Shown: positions 25,386 through 36,432 of the stretch, one piece after another
Layout: each line of letters opens with the position of its first letter
Position numbering within the stretch: position 1 is the stretch's first letter
Assembly: GCA_032358255.1 (NCBI GenBank)
Contig: JAULBX010017081.1
Location: forward strand, 1 to 64,000
Direction of reading: 5' to 3'
Origin: Heterotrichella gracilis
Taxonomy: Eukaryota > Sar > Xanthophyceae > Tribonematales > Xanthonemataceae
DNA length: 64,000 bases
The notes under the pieces: model-generated
Told to the model about the DNA's origin: nothing
Seen by the model: only the letters and a program-made list of their open reading frames with translations
The model's database searches: none
Position numbers and translations under genes: made by a program

Positions 25386-27236
25386 GGCCAGCTGGTCGCC
25401 GTGGATCTGCAGAGGTTCACGCGCGCTCAATCAAGGCCTTTACCAGCGCTTCTGCTGGAGCTGCTAGGCGACAGCTGCGTTATGAGGGCTCTTTGGATGA
25501 CTCGCGGCGCGCCCTGGGTGGTGCCGCATGAACAAGTTTCGCCGCAAAGAGGTATAGGTAACCGGCAGCAGTCAGCGCTACTTGGTTATAACGGTCATGC
25601 ACGACTATGGCCTTGATATATATGTAAAGCCGTTACAGCTCGTTTTATAAACCGACCTTGTCACTAACACGCTGGCTTAGGTGGCTTTATATAGGACTTC
25701 TTCAAGAACCGGTCGGGAGCGACACCGGTTTGGCGACAAGGGACCACGTTGCACACGGTCACACGTGGCGTACTCCTACAAAACTTCGACACATGGACCT
25801 TCACGGTTGGCAACTTGTTGCTCAAATTCTCGAGTCAAAACGCGCGCGCAACCTGCCGTTGAAGTGCTCTGGGTGCGAGTACTTGATCTTATTTATATCC
25901 GAGCTACAGTTGCAGTGATACAGGCGAATCCCAGCGCAACAAGCAAGTGGCTGGGTTTGAGTCTCCGGTGGACCGCAGCATACAGAACCGGACAGTAGCG
26001 GACACCAACAGGCGCTTGGTGAACGGCACTACGGTATGTGAGCTTGCGTAAGAGGTCGCCAGGTTCTTAAACCCGGTGTGGTTTAGCCTAGAGGCAGACG
26101 CATGGATGCCAGCTAGCTAGCTATAGCTGTGGCTGTGGCTACTGAAGGGGTGGCTACAAAAAATGCCAGTTTCCCAGCCACAGTCTCTTTGCGTTGCAAG
26201 CTCGTGGTGCTCAACGCAACCTAGATTACCTAGTCAGCTCACCTGATAAGATACGCTCCTGGAGCCCAGCACCATCTGCAGCTGGAGTTTCCCCCTCTCA
26301 CACCCTGCCCCGGCCCCAGCCAAGCTTACTCTAGGGTACTGGTGAGTGGCAGCTTAGTGGCAGGCAGGCACGTATCTTGTGCTTCTCAACGCAACAGTCA
26401 CCCTGTAGGCGTTAATGCAACTGGAGCGCATTTAAAACAGCCATACAACGCAGGCTGCAGGAGTTGCGCAGGCATGCATGTGTCCAGGGCAAGGCAAAGC
26501 GCTTCTAGCCATCTTGTACCTAAGCCTAGACATACCCAAGGTGCCCTGTCTGCCTGGCCATGACCTGCTGTGGACAAAACCTCCCATTGAAATGTCCCAA
26601 TCGGGTCGTGGCATGATGGCAACTGATGGCAAGGGTCAAGCAGATCAGCTGTGCCATGAGGTCTTCCACCGTTGAGGCCTCTGGGATTGCCAAATGTAAC
26701 AAACTATCTCTCCAATGTGACTGTCAAATAAATATTGTAAACCTTGTAATGGGACACACGAAGTACTAGAAGTACAAGAAGGCGGAGTTAGGGGGCACAA
26801 GTGCAAGCCAAAGGGGCTCAATATTTTGACAACCTTATTACAATCCAGTTATAGAATAATAATGAGCCCCGCGCTTCTCAAAGAGACATAGGCTACACGC
26901 TGGACAGGGGCGGGCTTGCCCAGGCAGGCAAACCCTAAACCCTAATTGGACTCCAATTATTGGAGTGTAAACTCTTGGGATGGGTGCTGGCCATGGGATC
27001 CCCAGTGATTTGTCTTGTGTAAGAAAAAATCCACGTGTGCCCAGTGGACAAACTCTTTACTTGTTCGCCTTGCAACCTATTTACCTTGCCTATCTTTCAG
27101 TCCGCAGCCACATCTGAACGCCTTTGAGACCCCTTCCTAAAGGGTGTGAGTCTATCACTGTTACAGGAGGCTCCGGCATTCCCATTTTTGCACGTGCCCT
27201 CACCACCCTTTACGCAAGTTGGCTGAATACCAAACC
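25386..27236. promoter_or_regulatory. Divergent intergenic region between the wall-protein and ALDH10 genes
   Basis: This 1.85-kb spacer must hold both promoters. I see no coding exon I can support. A short CCCTAAACCCTAA run is at 26933-26945. Short open frames at 25658-25998 and 26342-26675 are unconvincing. Confidence 0.45.
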
Positions 27237-30200
27237 ATGGCAGTGCCACACCGCCAGCTGTTCATCAACGGGGGCTGGGTGCCTCCGGTGCAAGGCAAAC
27301 GCCTCGACATCATCAACCCGGCAACAGAGAAGGTGATCGGGAGCATCCCCGCCGCGACCAGCCAAGATGTGGACATGGCCGTGCAGGCTGCTCGCCACGC
27401 CTTCAAGCGTGGAAGCCCTTGGAGGAACACCACTGGAACCCAAAGAGCCGTATATCTCAGAGCGATCGCTGAGAAGGTAAACCTTCTACCCTGGTTGCTA
27501 CTTGGTTTTTCCTTTCGAGGCATCCATGCATCAGGGTTTTCCACACAAGACTGGCCAGCTGTACCAGATGCCAGTCAGTCTTCACTCCCTGTTCTTCTTT
27601 GTCTTACACGCTGTATTTCGTTTCAGGTGAAGGAGAAGAAAGCTGACCTGGCAAGGCTCGAGACGATGGATATGGGCAAGTCTATCGGCGAGGCGGAATG
27701 GGACATGGATGATGTGGCTGGGTGCTTCGAGTACTATGCTGACCTGGCCGAGAAGCTGGACGCGTCCCAGGACGAGCCCATCGAAGTGGGCATGGAGGAG
27801 TTCAAGGTCACGTTGAGGCGGGAACCCATAGGCGTGGCAGCCCTCATCACACCGTGGAACTACCCCATGCTCATGACCACTGTAAGTGTAGGGTTTAGGG
27901 TTTCCACAACCCACCCATCCTGTGCAGGCTGCCTGCTAGCACAGCTGAAGTGTGCCTCCTGTTAGGCTCCACTCCATGCAGGCTGCAGCTGCGTAAACCC
28001 TAAACCTCAGGCTGTAAACCCTAAACCCTAAACATCTTTTCCCTTGTTCCTGCAGTGGAAGGTGGCCCCCGCGCTGGCTGCCGGCTCCACCTGTGTGCTC
28101 AAGCCCCAAAGCCTAGACCTAAAAACGTACAGCCCTTACCCCCTTCTTCCCTCGTTTCCCTGCAGTGGAAGGTGGCCCCTGCCCTGGCTGCGGGGTGCAC
28201 CTGCGTGCTCAAGCCCTCTGAGCTGGCCAGCATGACCTCCCTGGAGCTGGCAGCCATTGCTCAGGAGGTGGGACTGCCAGCCGGCGTGCTCAACGTGATC
28301 ACGGGACTGGGCGGGGACGCGGGGGCGCCCTTGAGGTGCGTGAGTTAACTGCCTGCATTTTAGCAATTCAGGCAGGTTAGCAGTCGGTGTTGCACATGCG
28401 GCGCCAAGCAGTTAGTTCTTGGCAGTGTTTATACCATTACCTATAATTATGGGCATCAGCCAAGGTGGGCCTGCCAGCTGGCGTGCTGAACGGGGCTGGG
28501 AAGGACGCTGGGGCGCCCTTGAGGTGCGTGAGGGAAATAGACACGGGGTAGACGTCCCTGTGCTGCCCTATTCTGGCGGCATTGTGGGTGCATACAAACC
28601 AGAAAAGGGTAGCCACGGCTGGTAGATGCATGTCCCCTGGGGTACACCGTGCCAAGCGCGTCACGTTCCCCAAACCCTTCCTCGGGGTTTTTCACGCGCC
28701 TCTCAAATCCTCACATGCCACATGCAGCTCGCACACCGGTGTGGACAAGGTGGCATTCACCGGCAGCGTGGCCACTGGGAGGGCAGTGGCGCTGTCTGCG
28801 GCCGCCAACATCAAGCCATGCACCACCGAGCTGGGCGGCAAGTCGCCGCTCATTGTGTTTGAGGATGCGGACATTGAGAAGGCGGTGGAGTGGGCCATGG
28901 TGCGGCGCATTGCAAGACACTAATATTCATGACCTTTTGAATTTTACTGTGGGATTTTCATTCATGTTTTGGCACAGGTAATATACTATCGCAATGTAAA
29001 GGAGAAGAAGTATATCTCATTACCATTGCATGGCTAGGCATTGCACGGTATTGGAATGGATGGGATAGAGCAGCTCATGCAATGCAATGGCACACTGCCC
29101 TCGCAGGCTGGCACCTTCTAGATCGCACCACCTTTACGCCTGCTGCTGCACGCGCCGAAGCCTTTTTGCGCAATATTCAAACGCCATCCGCCACCACAAC
29201 ATGCCCATTCAGAATCGAAACTAGCACCTCATGTGATTACGCGAGGCGGCCTCCTCAGCCACCCACCCCCTCACCCACCCCCGCAGTTTGGCATCTTCTG
29301 GACCAACGGCCAGATCTGCTCCGCCACCTCCCGCCTGCTGCTGCACGCGCCAATTGCCGAGGCCTTCCTGCGCCAGCTCAAGCTGCGAGCGGAGCAAATC
29401 AAGATCTGTGACCCCCTTGCCCCGGATGCGCGCATGGGGCCCCTGGTCAGCAAGGGCCAGTACGAGAAGGTCATGGGCTTTGTCAAGGTAGGAAGCGTAG
29501 GTTTTGGCTCAGGGTTGAGGGCAGCAAATGTTACAGTGACCTAGCATGGATGATTCCACCAGCACCCCCCACCCCACCCCACCCCCCACCGCAGGCGGGC
29601 GTCGCCGAGGGCGCCACCCTCCTCACCGGCGGCAAGCGGCCCCCCCACCTGCCCACCGGCTACTTCCTGGAGCCCACCGTATTTGTGAATGTCACCCCCG
29701 AAATGCGCATCTTGCGTGAGGAGATCTTTGGCCCCATCCTGTGCGTGATGACGTTCGGCACCGAAGAGGAGGCCATTGAGCTGGCCAACAACTCGGAGTT
29801 TGGGCTGGCAGCGGCTGTCATTTCGAACGATGAGGCGGTGAGTGGAGGGTTGGGTGGGGGTGTTTGGCTGTAGTGGTGGCGGTGGTGGGGTGGGTGGGGA
29901 TGGGGGTGGTGTCATGGGGTGAAGATATCCGGCTCCTCTGTGGATGACCTTGGTGGGGTGGAAATTGTGCTGGTCAGCAACTTGCAGCTTTGGGCTAGCA
30001 GCTGCTTTGCTATCAAAGAATGAGACAGTGAGAGCATTCTATGAAGGTGTAGCCCTCCCCTCTTCAGCGCATGCATCCAAATGATACTTTACAATATCAT
30101 ACAAAATTTATATATAAATTAGACACATTTTACCAACCGCTGAATCACCTTTCCCCTCAATCCTCTTTTCCACCCCGCAGCACCATACGTCTTCCGACAT

Positions 30201-30551
30201 ATGGTTGAGGCCATGGAGTGCAGCATCAACTGCTCAATCCTCTTTGAACCCTAAGCATACCCTAAACCCACCTCGCTGCCGCCTCTTTATACCCTAGGCA
30301 GAGCCCTAACCCCCCTCTCTCCGCAGCGGTGCAAGCGCATGGTTGAGGCGATGGAGTGCGGCATCACATGGATCAACTGCTCCCAGCCCACCTTCTGCCA
30401 GGCGCCATGGGGGGGCAGGAAGAACAGCGGGGTGGGGAGGGAGCTGGGCCCCTATGGGCTCAGCAACTACCTGTCACCTAAGCAAGTCACCACCTACTTG
30501 TCGCCCAACAAGTGGGACTGGTACCCGGAGGCACCCAGCGCCAAGCTGTAA
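27237..30551 (+). CDS. ALDH10: ALDH10 betaine/amino-aldehyde dehydrogenase, peroxisomal (501 aa)
   Basis: ALDH10 enzymes oxidise betaine aldehyde or omega-aminoaldehydes from polyamine breakdown using NAD+. Exons 27237-27476, 27627-27881, 28166-28335, 28728-28899, 29287-29487, 29595-29837 and 30327-30551 join in phase. The start [17 protein letters not shown] is family-typical. [10 protein letters not shown] and [10 protein letters not shown] are NAD-binding motifs. Glu256 (TTELGGKSP) and Cys290 (NGQICSATS) are the expected catalytic pair. [15 protein letters not shown] is diagnostic for the ALDH10 C-terminus. The protein ends in AKL, a peroxisomal PTS1 signal, as in several plant BADHs. Length is normal for the family. 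Introns 2 to 6 hold degraded copies of exons 3, 5, 6 and 7. The specific substrate cannot be read from the sequence. Confidence 0.93.
28036..28115 (+). repeat. Upstream partial copy of ALDH10 exon 3
   Basis: The acceptor ctgcag and the first about 55 bases of the exon at 28166 ([10 protein letters not shown]) are repeated with few changes. A CCCTAAACCCTAAA run lies immediately before the copy. The copy has no donor after the shared part. Confidence 0.9.
28453..28532 (+). repeat. Downstream partial copy of ALDH10 exon 3 end
   Basis: It repeats the last about 70 bases of exon 3 ([13 protein letters not shown]) with an internal deletion and keeps the donor gaggtgcgtgag exactly. Confidence 0.88.
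29099..29170 (+). repeat. Degenerate copy of ALDH10 exon 5 start
   Basis: The pattern gcaggctggcaccttctagat matches gcagtttggcatcttctggac of the true exon, followed by an eroded copy of the [13 protein letters not shown] codons. It contains an in-frame stop. Confidence 0.75.
29984..30235 (+). repeat. Degenerate copies of ALDH10 exon 6 end and exon 7 start within intron 6
   Basis: Bases 29984-30035 repeat the [13 protein letters not shown] end with its GTGAG donor. Bases 30170-30235 repeat the acceptor and MVEAMECGI start of exon 7. A CCCTAA run at 30250-30270 follows. Together they mirror the flanks of intron 6 inside itself. Confidence 0.78.
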
Positions 30552-32715
30552 GTGGTGGAGGGAAACAAGGTGTTTTTGTTGGGACGGCGGGGAGGGGGCG
30601 GGGTAGAAGGGGGGGAAGGGGTGGGATATTAAACAAGTGGGGATTGGGTATCTGGAGGCACCCAATGCTTAGCTGTCAGTGGTGCAGCGGGGGTGGAAGG
30701 GTCGGGTGGGTAGGGGTGTGACTCGGGAATATACAGTCTGGGAGGGGGCCCGTGCCCAGGCAGGGAGCTGTGCGTTAATTGTTTCAATTTTTAAGATTTT
30801 TCTTGCCTTGTTGGCTGCCCGTTTCCAGTGTGGGCGTGGTCTTGGGCTGAGCCACTGCATGACGTTTCTTGCTCTTGGGCTGAGCCACTACATGACGTTC
30901 CTTGCACAGCTTAGGGATTTTGGCCATATTCGAGCTTTTGGTCTTGCTTTCCTTTCGTTTTTTCTTGTTATTGTTTTGTGTACTCACACCAGGCGTTCCC
31001 ATTCACCAGGAATGGCGTGTGATCACAAGTGGTGGGCCGCCGGCTGGCGGGTTAATGTGTAGACAGAGGGGTGGATGGGAAGGGGATGCGCCATGCGCAG
31101 GCATCTGGGTGCGGGTTCAGATTCTGAGGAGGGAGGCACAATGTATGCAGGATAGCTTACACCGCACCCCTAAGTGTTACAGTGACATTCCTGCGGCAGC
31201 GTTTTATCCCTAGTTGTGAGGGCATGTTATGGAATGTCATTTTATTGCGGGCCATGGGCATGCATGTTGACTGTTGCGCTGTATTTGCCCAGTATTGTGC
31301 CAGTGTGGATATTCATCCCGACCTTCAAATAATTTAAAGTTGCGGTGACAGTCATGATCCGTAACCTTTGCAACAATACATGCCGTTGACAGTGTGTGTG
31401 TAACTTGCAATTTAAAGCAGGTCACTGACCTTTGGATGCATCCTTTGACTGAGCTGGGTCATCACAGATTGGCCACCAGTAGCATGTACACCAATCCAAG
31501 AGTCCATTGCCCACCAACGCTATCCCCCATTAGTTCCAGCCAATCCCCGCTGGTGGTGGTGCAATGCATGCATGCATATGGCATACAAGAGGCAGCCGTG
31601 CGGAATGCACGCAGAGTGAAAAGAGAACAGTGCACTAAAAGGAAGCACCGTATTCGAAGCAGCAGTTTTGTGCGTACACGTTGCATTGGCACGGTATGCG
31701 TTGCATTGACTTTCTCGGTTTGAACCATCCTCCAGTGCCTGCTTCATAAACTACAGTCTATAGAGCCTCCCCGCCTTCGTATCAACAACTTTATCGACGC
31801 CGAATAAACCTCCCAGTGTTTAACTACTCCAGGCCACTGTCATTGTCAATGCATCAAGGTTGTTGAGGCACGAAGCAGGCATATGCATGCATGCATGCAT
31901 CTGCAGCCTAAGCTAGCCACAAGCTAGCAGCCGCTTGGTAAACCCAGTGCTGCTATACTACTAAGAAGTTGCATGAGTTTGCGCAAGCAACACAGGGCCG
32001 TGGCAGCGAGGGCATCAGCCCTTTAAGTCGTCCGCAATTGCCTCGCTGTCACCTGTAGCTACCTCGTGTGCCAACAGCAATGCGGCAACTCGCCTCGCTA
32101 TCGCTGCCGCATGGCTGCAGCGCTGTTCGTACGACAAGGGCATACGAACGTGTCCCACATGCGTGCCCACTGCCAGTGCGATGTTTGCACACCGGTTGGG
32201 CAACAGAAGGGCCTCGCCAGGCGTACAGGTGGGTCAAAAGGGTGAGGCCTTCTCTCCTTCCGGAACCCTGGAGGGTTCGATTTCCTGGTGCCGTTGGTCC
32301 AACCAAGTAGTAGTTGCCCAAGCCTTTTGTATGTCCCCACTGGGCCCATGTGTGCCACTTGTGTGAAATTGAAGTATGGTGCTACTGCTTTTGCTATGGC
32401 AGGCCACTGGCAGGCCCCGTCCTGCCTCTGTCTTCTGGAGGTGTCGTCTTGGTGTTTGTTTGCTTGACTTCCCCCCTTGCACTTGCATTCACAAACCACA
32501 GATGAAATTCTTTTTGTGTGGTGCCTGGCCCGCCGCCCACCACTGTCCGCCTGTTGCCTCCAGCTCCGTTCAACCTGTGTGAACACCCTAAACCCTAAAC
32601 CCTTAACCCTAAACCTCCGTCTGGTTTGACTGGGGAAGCAACCCGCCTGCCCGGCGGGTCCTCGCTATTATTATTCTTGTTTCTTATTCCTGCCCCTCCT
32701 TTCGCTCCGCTGCAG
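30552..32715. other. Intergenic region downstream of ALDH10
   Basis: After the decayed exon-7 copy there is a 36-base tandem duplication at about 30835-30905 (ttgggctgagccactgcatgacg). Short (ATGC)n runs occur at 31565-31578 and 31882-31902. Open frames at 32049-32586 are short and none starts with a convincing gene. A CCCTAAA run is at 32585-32615. Confidence 0.4.
30628..30700 (+). repeat. Degenerate copy of the ALDH10 stop region
   Basis: Aacaagtggg.attggg and ggaggcacccaatgcttagctgt echo the end of exon 7 ([14 protein letters not shown] and stop) about 110 bases downstream. It is no longer coding. Confidence 0.75.
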
Positions 32716-33364
32716 GTCGCTGCCCCACCCCAACCTGTGCACAGTGCAGCCAGCAAGCGCCTCAGCAGGAAAGCATGGGGCAGCAGCGGGGGCCGGCCTG
32801 GTATCCCAGCCTGTGCCACCACCCCAGATCCTGTGCGTGACCCTAAACCATAAACTCTAAAACCCTAAATCCTGCGGGGGGCGGCGTGCTGTCCTAGCTG
32901 TCCCCGCCACCACACCTGATCCTGTGCGTTTTCCATACCCTAAACCCTAAATCTTGCCACCCACGCGCACCCTACCAACAGTCTGCAGGTGCGCCTCTAG
33001 GTGGGAGACTGCCCAAGCCCGATGCTGTGCTGCAAGTATGTTCTAAACACCACACCCTAAACCCTAAAACTTGCCACCCACGCGCACTTTGCCACCAGTC
33101 CTCAGGTGCGGACCAGGAGTTGAGACTGGCCCAACTTGATGCTGAGTAGAGTGCCTGGTCCAAACCCTAAATCCTAAACCTTGCCACACACGCGCACCCT
33201 ACCTACAGTCTGCAGGTGCGCCTCCGGATGGGAGACTGGCCAAGCTTGATGCTCAGATCAGAGCCGTGTTTACTCAACGAAGGGCAGCACTCGCCAGGAT
33301 GATTGCGGCTGACCCTGGGAGTGTTGCAAGGCGGGCGGCAGGAGAAGACTTGAAGTTAGTCTAA
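32716..33364 (+). CDS. Poorly resolved exons of an unrecognised gene (possible 5' part of the kinase-like gene)
   Basis: A candidate exon begins after the acceptor at 32715 and ends near 32829 (GATCCTGTGC/GTGACC). Read in phase 0 it gives VAAPPQPVHSAASKRLSRK. Its phase-1 end matches the candidate exon at 33216-33364, which reads APPDGRLAKLDAQIRAVF and then an Arg/Ala-rich helix to a TAA stop. A GT at 33355 could instead splice the second exon onward. I cannot find a certain start codon, and the surrounding copies of the second exon make its true form ambiguous. Confidence 0.3.
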
Positions 33365-33570
33365 ATTGTGATTGACAACCTGCAAGGCGCATGGGTACGG
33401 TTGTCTGCAGGTGCGCATTTAGATGGGAGACTGGCTCAGTGTGATGCTGAGTTGAAACCCTGGTCTAAACCCTAATCCTTAACCCTAAACCCTAAACCTT
33501 GCCACCCATGGGTACCTGCAGGTGCACCTCTTGGTGGGAGACTGGCCCAGCTTGATGCCGAGCTAAAACC
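32885..33570 (+). repeat. Array of about five decayed copies of one exon start separated by CCCTAAA runs
   Basis: The unit (tctgcaggtgcgcctc..gtgggagactggcc.agcttgatgctga) begins near 32980, 33100, 33211, 33406 and 33518. Between units lie aaaccctaaa(t)cctaaaccttgccacccacgcgcac segments, so the telomere-like run and flanking intron are part of the unit. Only the copy at 33211 continues into a long open exon. Confidence 0.88.
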
Positions 33571-33867
33571 CTGGTTTAAACCCTAAACTTTGAACCCTAA
33601 ACCCTAAACCTAAACCTTGCCACCCACGGGCATCTGCATTACAAACATCCTAGGGCCTGTTTAGGGTTTAGGGTTTAGGCTGGCTTACCACCAGGCCACC
33701 AGGCCAGCGCACCCCAACCAGCCTGGAATCCACAACCTGTAACTAGTTTGCAAACCACCACTCATATATACCCCTCACCAGTGCACCCCACATCATGCCT
33801 GAAACCACAACCTGAAACCATCATGCATCCCTTGCCGGCGGACCACAGACCGAACCATGGCATGCTC

Positions 33868-33935
33868 CCCCCCTCCTGGATCCGCAGGCCACTCAGCACG
33901 CACGTGAAGCTACACAGCAGGTAGCCCATGTGACA
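33868..33935 (+). repeat. Decayed copy of the kinase exon acceptor region
   Basis: Tcctggatccgcaggccactcagcacgcac resembles tcctggatgcgcaggcccctgccctgcag at 34030-34060, followed by diverged sequence matching the first codons of that exon. Confidence 0.65.
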
Positions 33936-34015
33936 CAGCGTCACGTGCATCATATGCATGCCGAGTCATCATTGCTGACTGGTCATAAAGTAAAAAACAA
34001 AATTGTGTTACATCC

Positions 34016-35494
34016 ATGATGCTCCCGCCCATCCTGGATGCGCAGGCCCCTGCCCTGCAGACCCTCGAGGAGGCGGGTGTGGAGCACGTGGTGCGTCTGA
34101 TTCACAGGGGAACCCACAAGCAGCACCAGTTTTTGGTGCTGCAGCCCTTTGCGCCGCCCATATCCGTGGACCACCACAACCCCGCAACAGTGGCTGCCCT
34201 GTTTGGACAGCTGGCACGCACGCTGCGCGCCATGGCGGAAAAGGCACGAAGGCCCCTAAACTCTACACCCTATACCCTAAACATAAGTTGGTATCTTGCT
34301 AAACCCTAATCCCCAAACCCTACACCCTACATTGGCACTCACGCTGCTCGCCATGGCACGCAAGGCATGAAGGCACCCTACATCCTGAACCTAAAACCCT
34401 AAACCCTGCTCGGGGACCTGGCGCTCACGTTGCGCGCCATGGCGGAACAGGCATGAAGGCACCCTAAACCATGAACCCTACACCCTAAGTCCTGTTTGGA
34501 CAGCTGGCACGCACGCTGCGCGCCATGGCGGAAAAGACACGAAGGCACTTTAAACCCTAAACCCTAATCCCTAATCCCTAAACCCTGAGTTGGCACTCGC
34601 GCTCCGCGCCATGGCCCACAAGGCTTGAAGGCACCCTAAACCCTAAACCCTTAAGTCGCACGCACGCTACTGGCCATGGCGCACAAGGCATGAAGGCGCC
34701 TTAAACCCTAAACCCTAAACCCTAAGTAAGCACTCGCATTGCGCGCCATGGCCCAGCAGGCCGGCATGCTCCATGGCGATATCTCCCTTATTCCTAAACC
34801 CTAAACCCCGCTCTCGCTGCGCGCCATGGCGCACAAGGCATGAAGACACTCTAAACCCTAAACCCCGTGTGCAACAGGCGGGCATGGTCCATGGCGACAT
34901 CTCCCGGGGCAACGTGCTCATCCACAACAACCACCTCTGCCTAATTGACCTCCAAGGGTCTTGCAGCCTCGATAGCGACACCCCAAGGCTGGTAACCCAC
35001 CGCTACTCAGCGGTACTGGTCGACCAGGGCCCCTCACTGGCCGGGGATTTGGAGGCATCCCTGTACACGCTCATGGACATCGCCTCCAACGGGAGGCTGC
35101 ACTGGAGGCATGCCTTGGGCGCAAGGTGGGTCAGTAATCATAATAATTTACATGCAATCCAGCAAGAAAGCCAGATCAGCAATCTAATGCCTTGCACAAG
35201 CGTGCGCCACCCAGCCCTTCCTGACATTGCTTGTACCATTTTTGTAGGGGGGTGAAAAAGGATAAGATCTACGCCATGACGTGGGAATTTGAGCAGCAGC
35301 TGCGGAAATGCAAGAAACCCTACCAGGGGTTAATCAGGCGCCTGGCCGCGCTGTTTTGGACGGAAAACACCTGGGAGGGGGTCCCCCGCCGGGCGCCCCA
35401 GGGACTGGAGGCCAATGTGGGGATTGCGGAGGAGTTTGCCGCGATCTGCGACGATGAGGCCAGCAAGCTCAAAACCCTAAACCCTAAACCCTAA
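34016..35494 (+). CDS. Protein-kinase-like protein, C-lobe (FunK1-type), probably incomplete at the 5' end
   Basis: Exons 34016-34243, 34878-35125 and 35248-35494 join in frame to 240 codons. The first intron would be GC-AG (AAG/GCACG). HGDISRGNVLI is the catalytic loop (Asp and Asn present) and LCLIDLQGS takes the DFG position, as in FunK1-type kinases. LEEAGVEHVVRLIHRG and FLVLQPFAPPI resemble the segment just before the hinge. No Gly loop or VAIK lysine is visible, so an N-lobe exon is either upstream (an acceptor exists at 34045) or lost. The last codons are read from a CCCTAAA run (TLNPKP and stop), which is suspicious. It may be a kinase gene being broken up by local duplications. Confidence 0.55.
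34320..34877 (+). repeat. Tandem array of kinase exon-end copies alternating with CCCTAAA runs
   Basis: About seven units of 75-90 bases follow the true exon end at 34243. Each has the motif (c)tggcactcgcgctgcgcgccatggcgcacaaggcatgaaggcaccc, then taaaccctaaaccctaagt. Unit starts are near 34334, 34418, 34503, 34591, 34660, 34732 and 34811. The unit at 34732-34785 also includes a copy of the start of the next exon (CAGGCCGGCATGCTCCATGGCGATATC), fused directly to the exon end as if spliced. Confidence 0.92.
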
Positions 35495-35705
35495 CTTGGG
35501 GATTGCGGAGAGTTGGCCGCCATCTGCAACGATGTGGCCAAGGAGCTCAAAACCCTAAACCCTAAACCCTGACATGGGGATTGCGGAGGAGTTTCACGCC
35601 ATTTGCAACTACTGTATGTGGCCAAGGAGCTGCGCGCGGCAGCGAGGCCCTCCAGCTGGCGGCAGCTAGGGTATTGCAGCTAGGGTATTGCAGCTAGGGT
35701 GCTGC
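35495..35705 (+). repeat. Copies of the last kinase exon and a 14-base tandem repeat
   Basis: The word ggggattgcgga..agtt..ccgccatctg recurs at about 35501 and 35577 after the version at 35417. Copies are separated by aaaaccctaaaccctaaaccctaac/g. Only the third copy continues into new sequence (KELRAAARPSS in one frame), followed by three gctagggtattgca repeats. Confidence 0.85.
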
Positions 35706-36012
35706 AGCAGGCGTCGCTTTGGGATGGGGCGGATGGTGGCGGCTGTATGCATGCCATGGGATGCGGGGCAAGCAGCCGGTGGAGGTGCGGTGGAGAGGGT
35801 GTAGGGCTTGCGGAGGGGTTGGATATGGAGCGTAGTGGGTGGGGCATGCAGCGGGAAGGGCTTAGGGTGAAGCAGGGAGGGTTTGCGGTTTAGGGTTTAT
35901 GGCATGGGGTTGCAACAGGGAGGGATAGGGGTGAGTATGCAGCGTGCACTCCCATTCAGGGGCCAGGGGGTGGACGTATATGTCAGATGCAGGAATGCTC
36001 TGGATGACATAT

Positions 36013-36125
36013 TAGCGCATTTGCAAGCAGCCATCCTCCTGCCGCAGCATCAGTGGGGTTGTAGGGTTTTAGGGTTTAGCACATTTGCAAGCAGCCATCC
36101 TCCTGCCGCAGCATCAGTGGGGGCT
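36013..36125. repeat. 47-base direct repeat separated by TTTAGGG
   Basis: The word catttgcaagcagccatcctcctgccgcagcatcagtgggg occurs twice without change, with gttgtagggttttagggtttagca between copies. Confidence 0.95.
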
Positions 36126-36432
36126 TTGGCACTAACGTTGCTGTAGTGAATGGCATGTTGAAGCGCAATCAGACCCCAGTGGAGTGGTAGAGGCAGCTGA
36201 GGTTGGATAACGCAACTTCCTATCTGGTTGTTGTATTCAAACTCAGCTGGCGTTAACATTCCGCTAGATTCTGATTGGTGTACAGTATTGATTGTTTTCT
36301 CCATTTTCTCTGACATTCTTGTGTGGGGCGCCATGTGGGGATTGAGGTCCACAGCATTTTCTGAGATGGTGTGCTACGCTACCGGCATCGTATGGCATTG
36401 GCTGGCAAGTGTCCCACACTGCCCTAATTGGT

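Noticed and set aside
31237-32586. Several 60-160-codon frames between ALDH10 and the kinase-like gene
   Set aside because: Most begin at non-ATG codons or lack consistent splice partners; no family resemblance.
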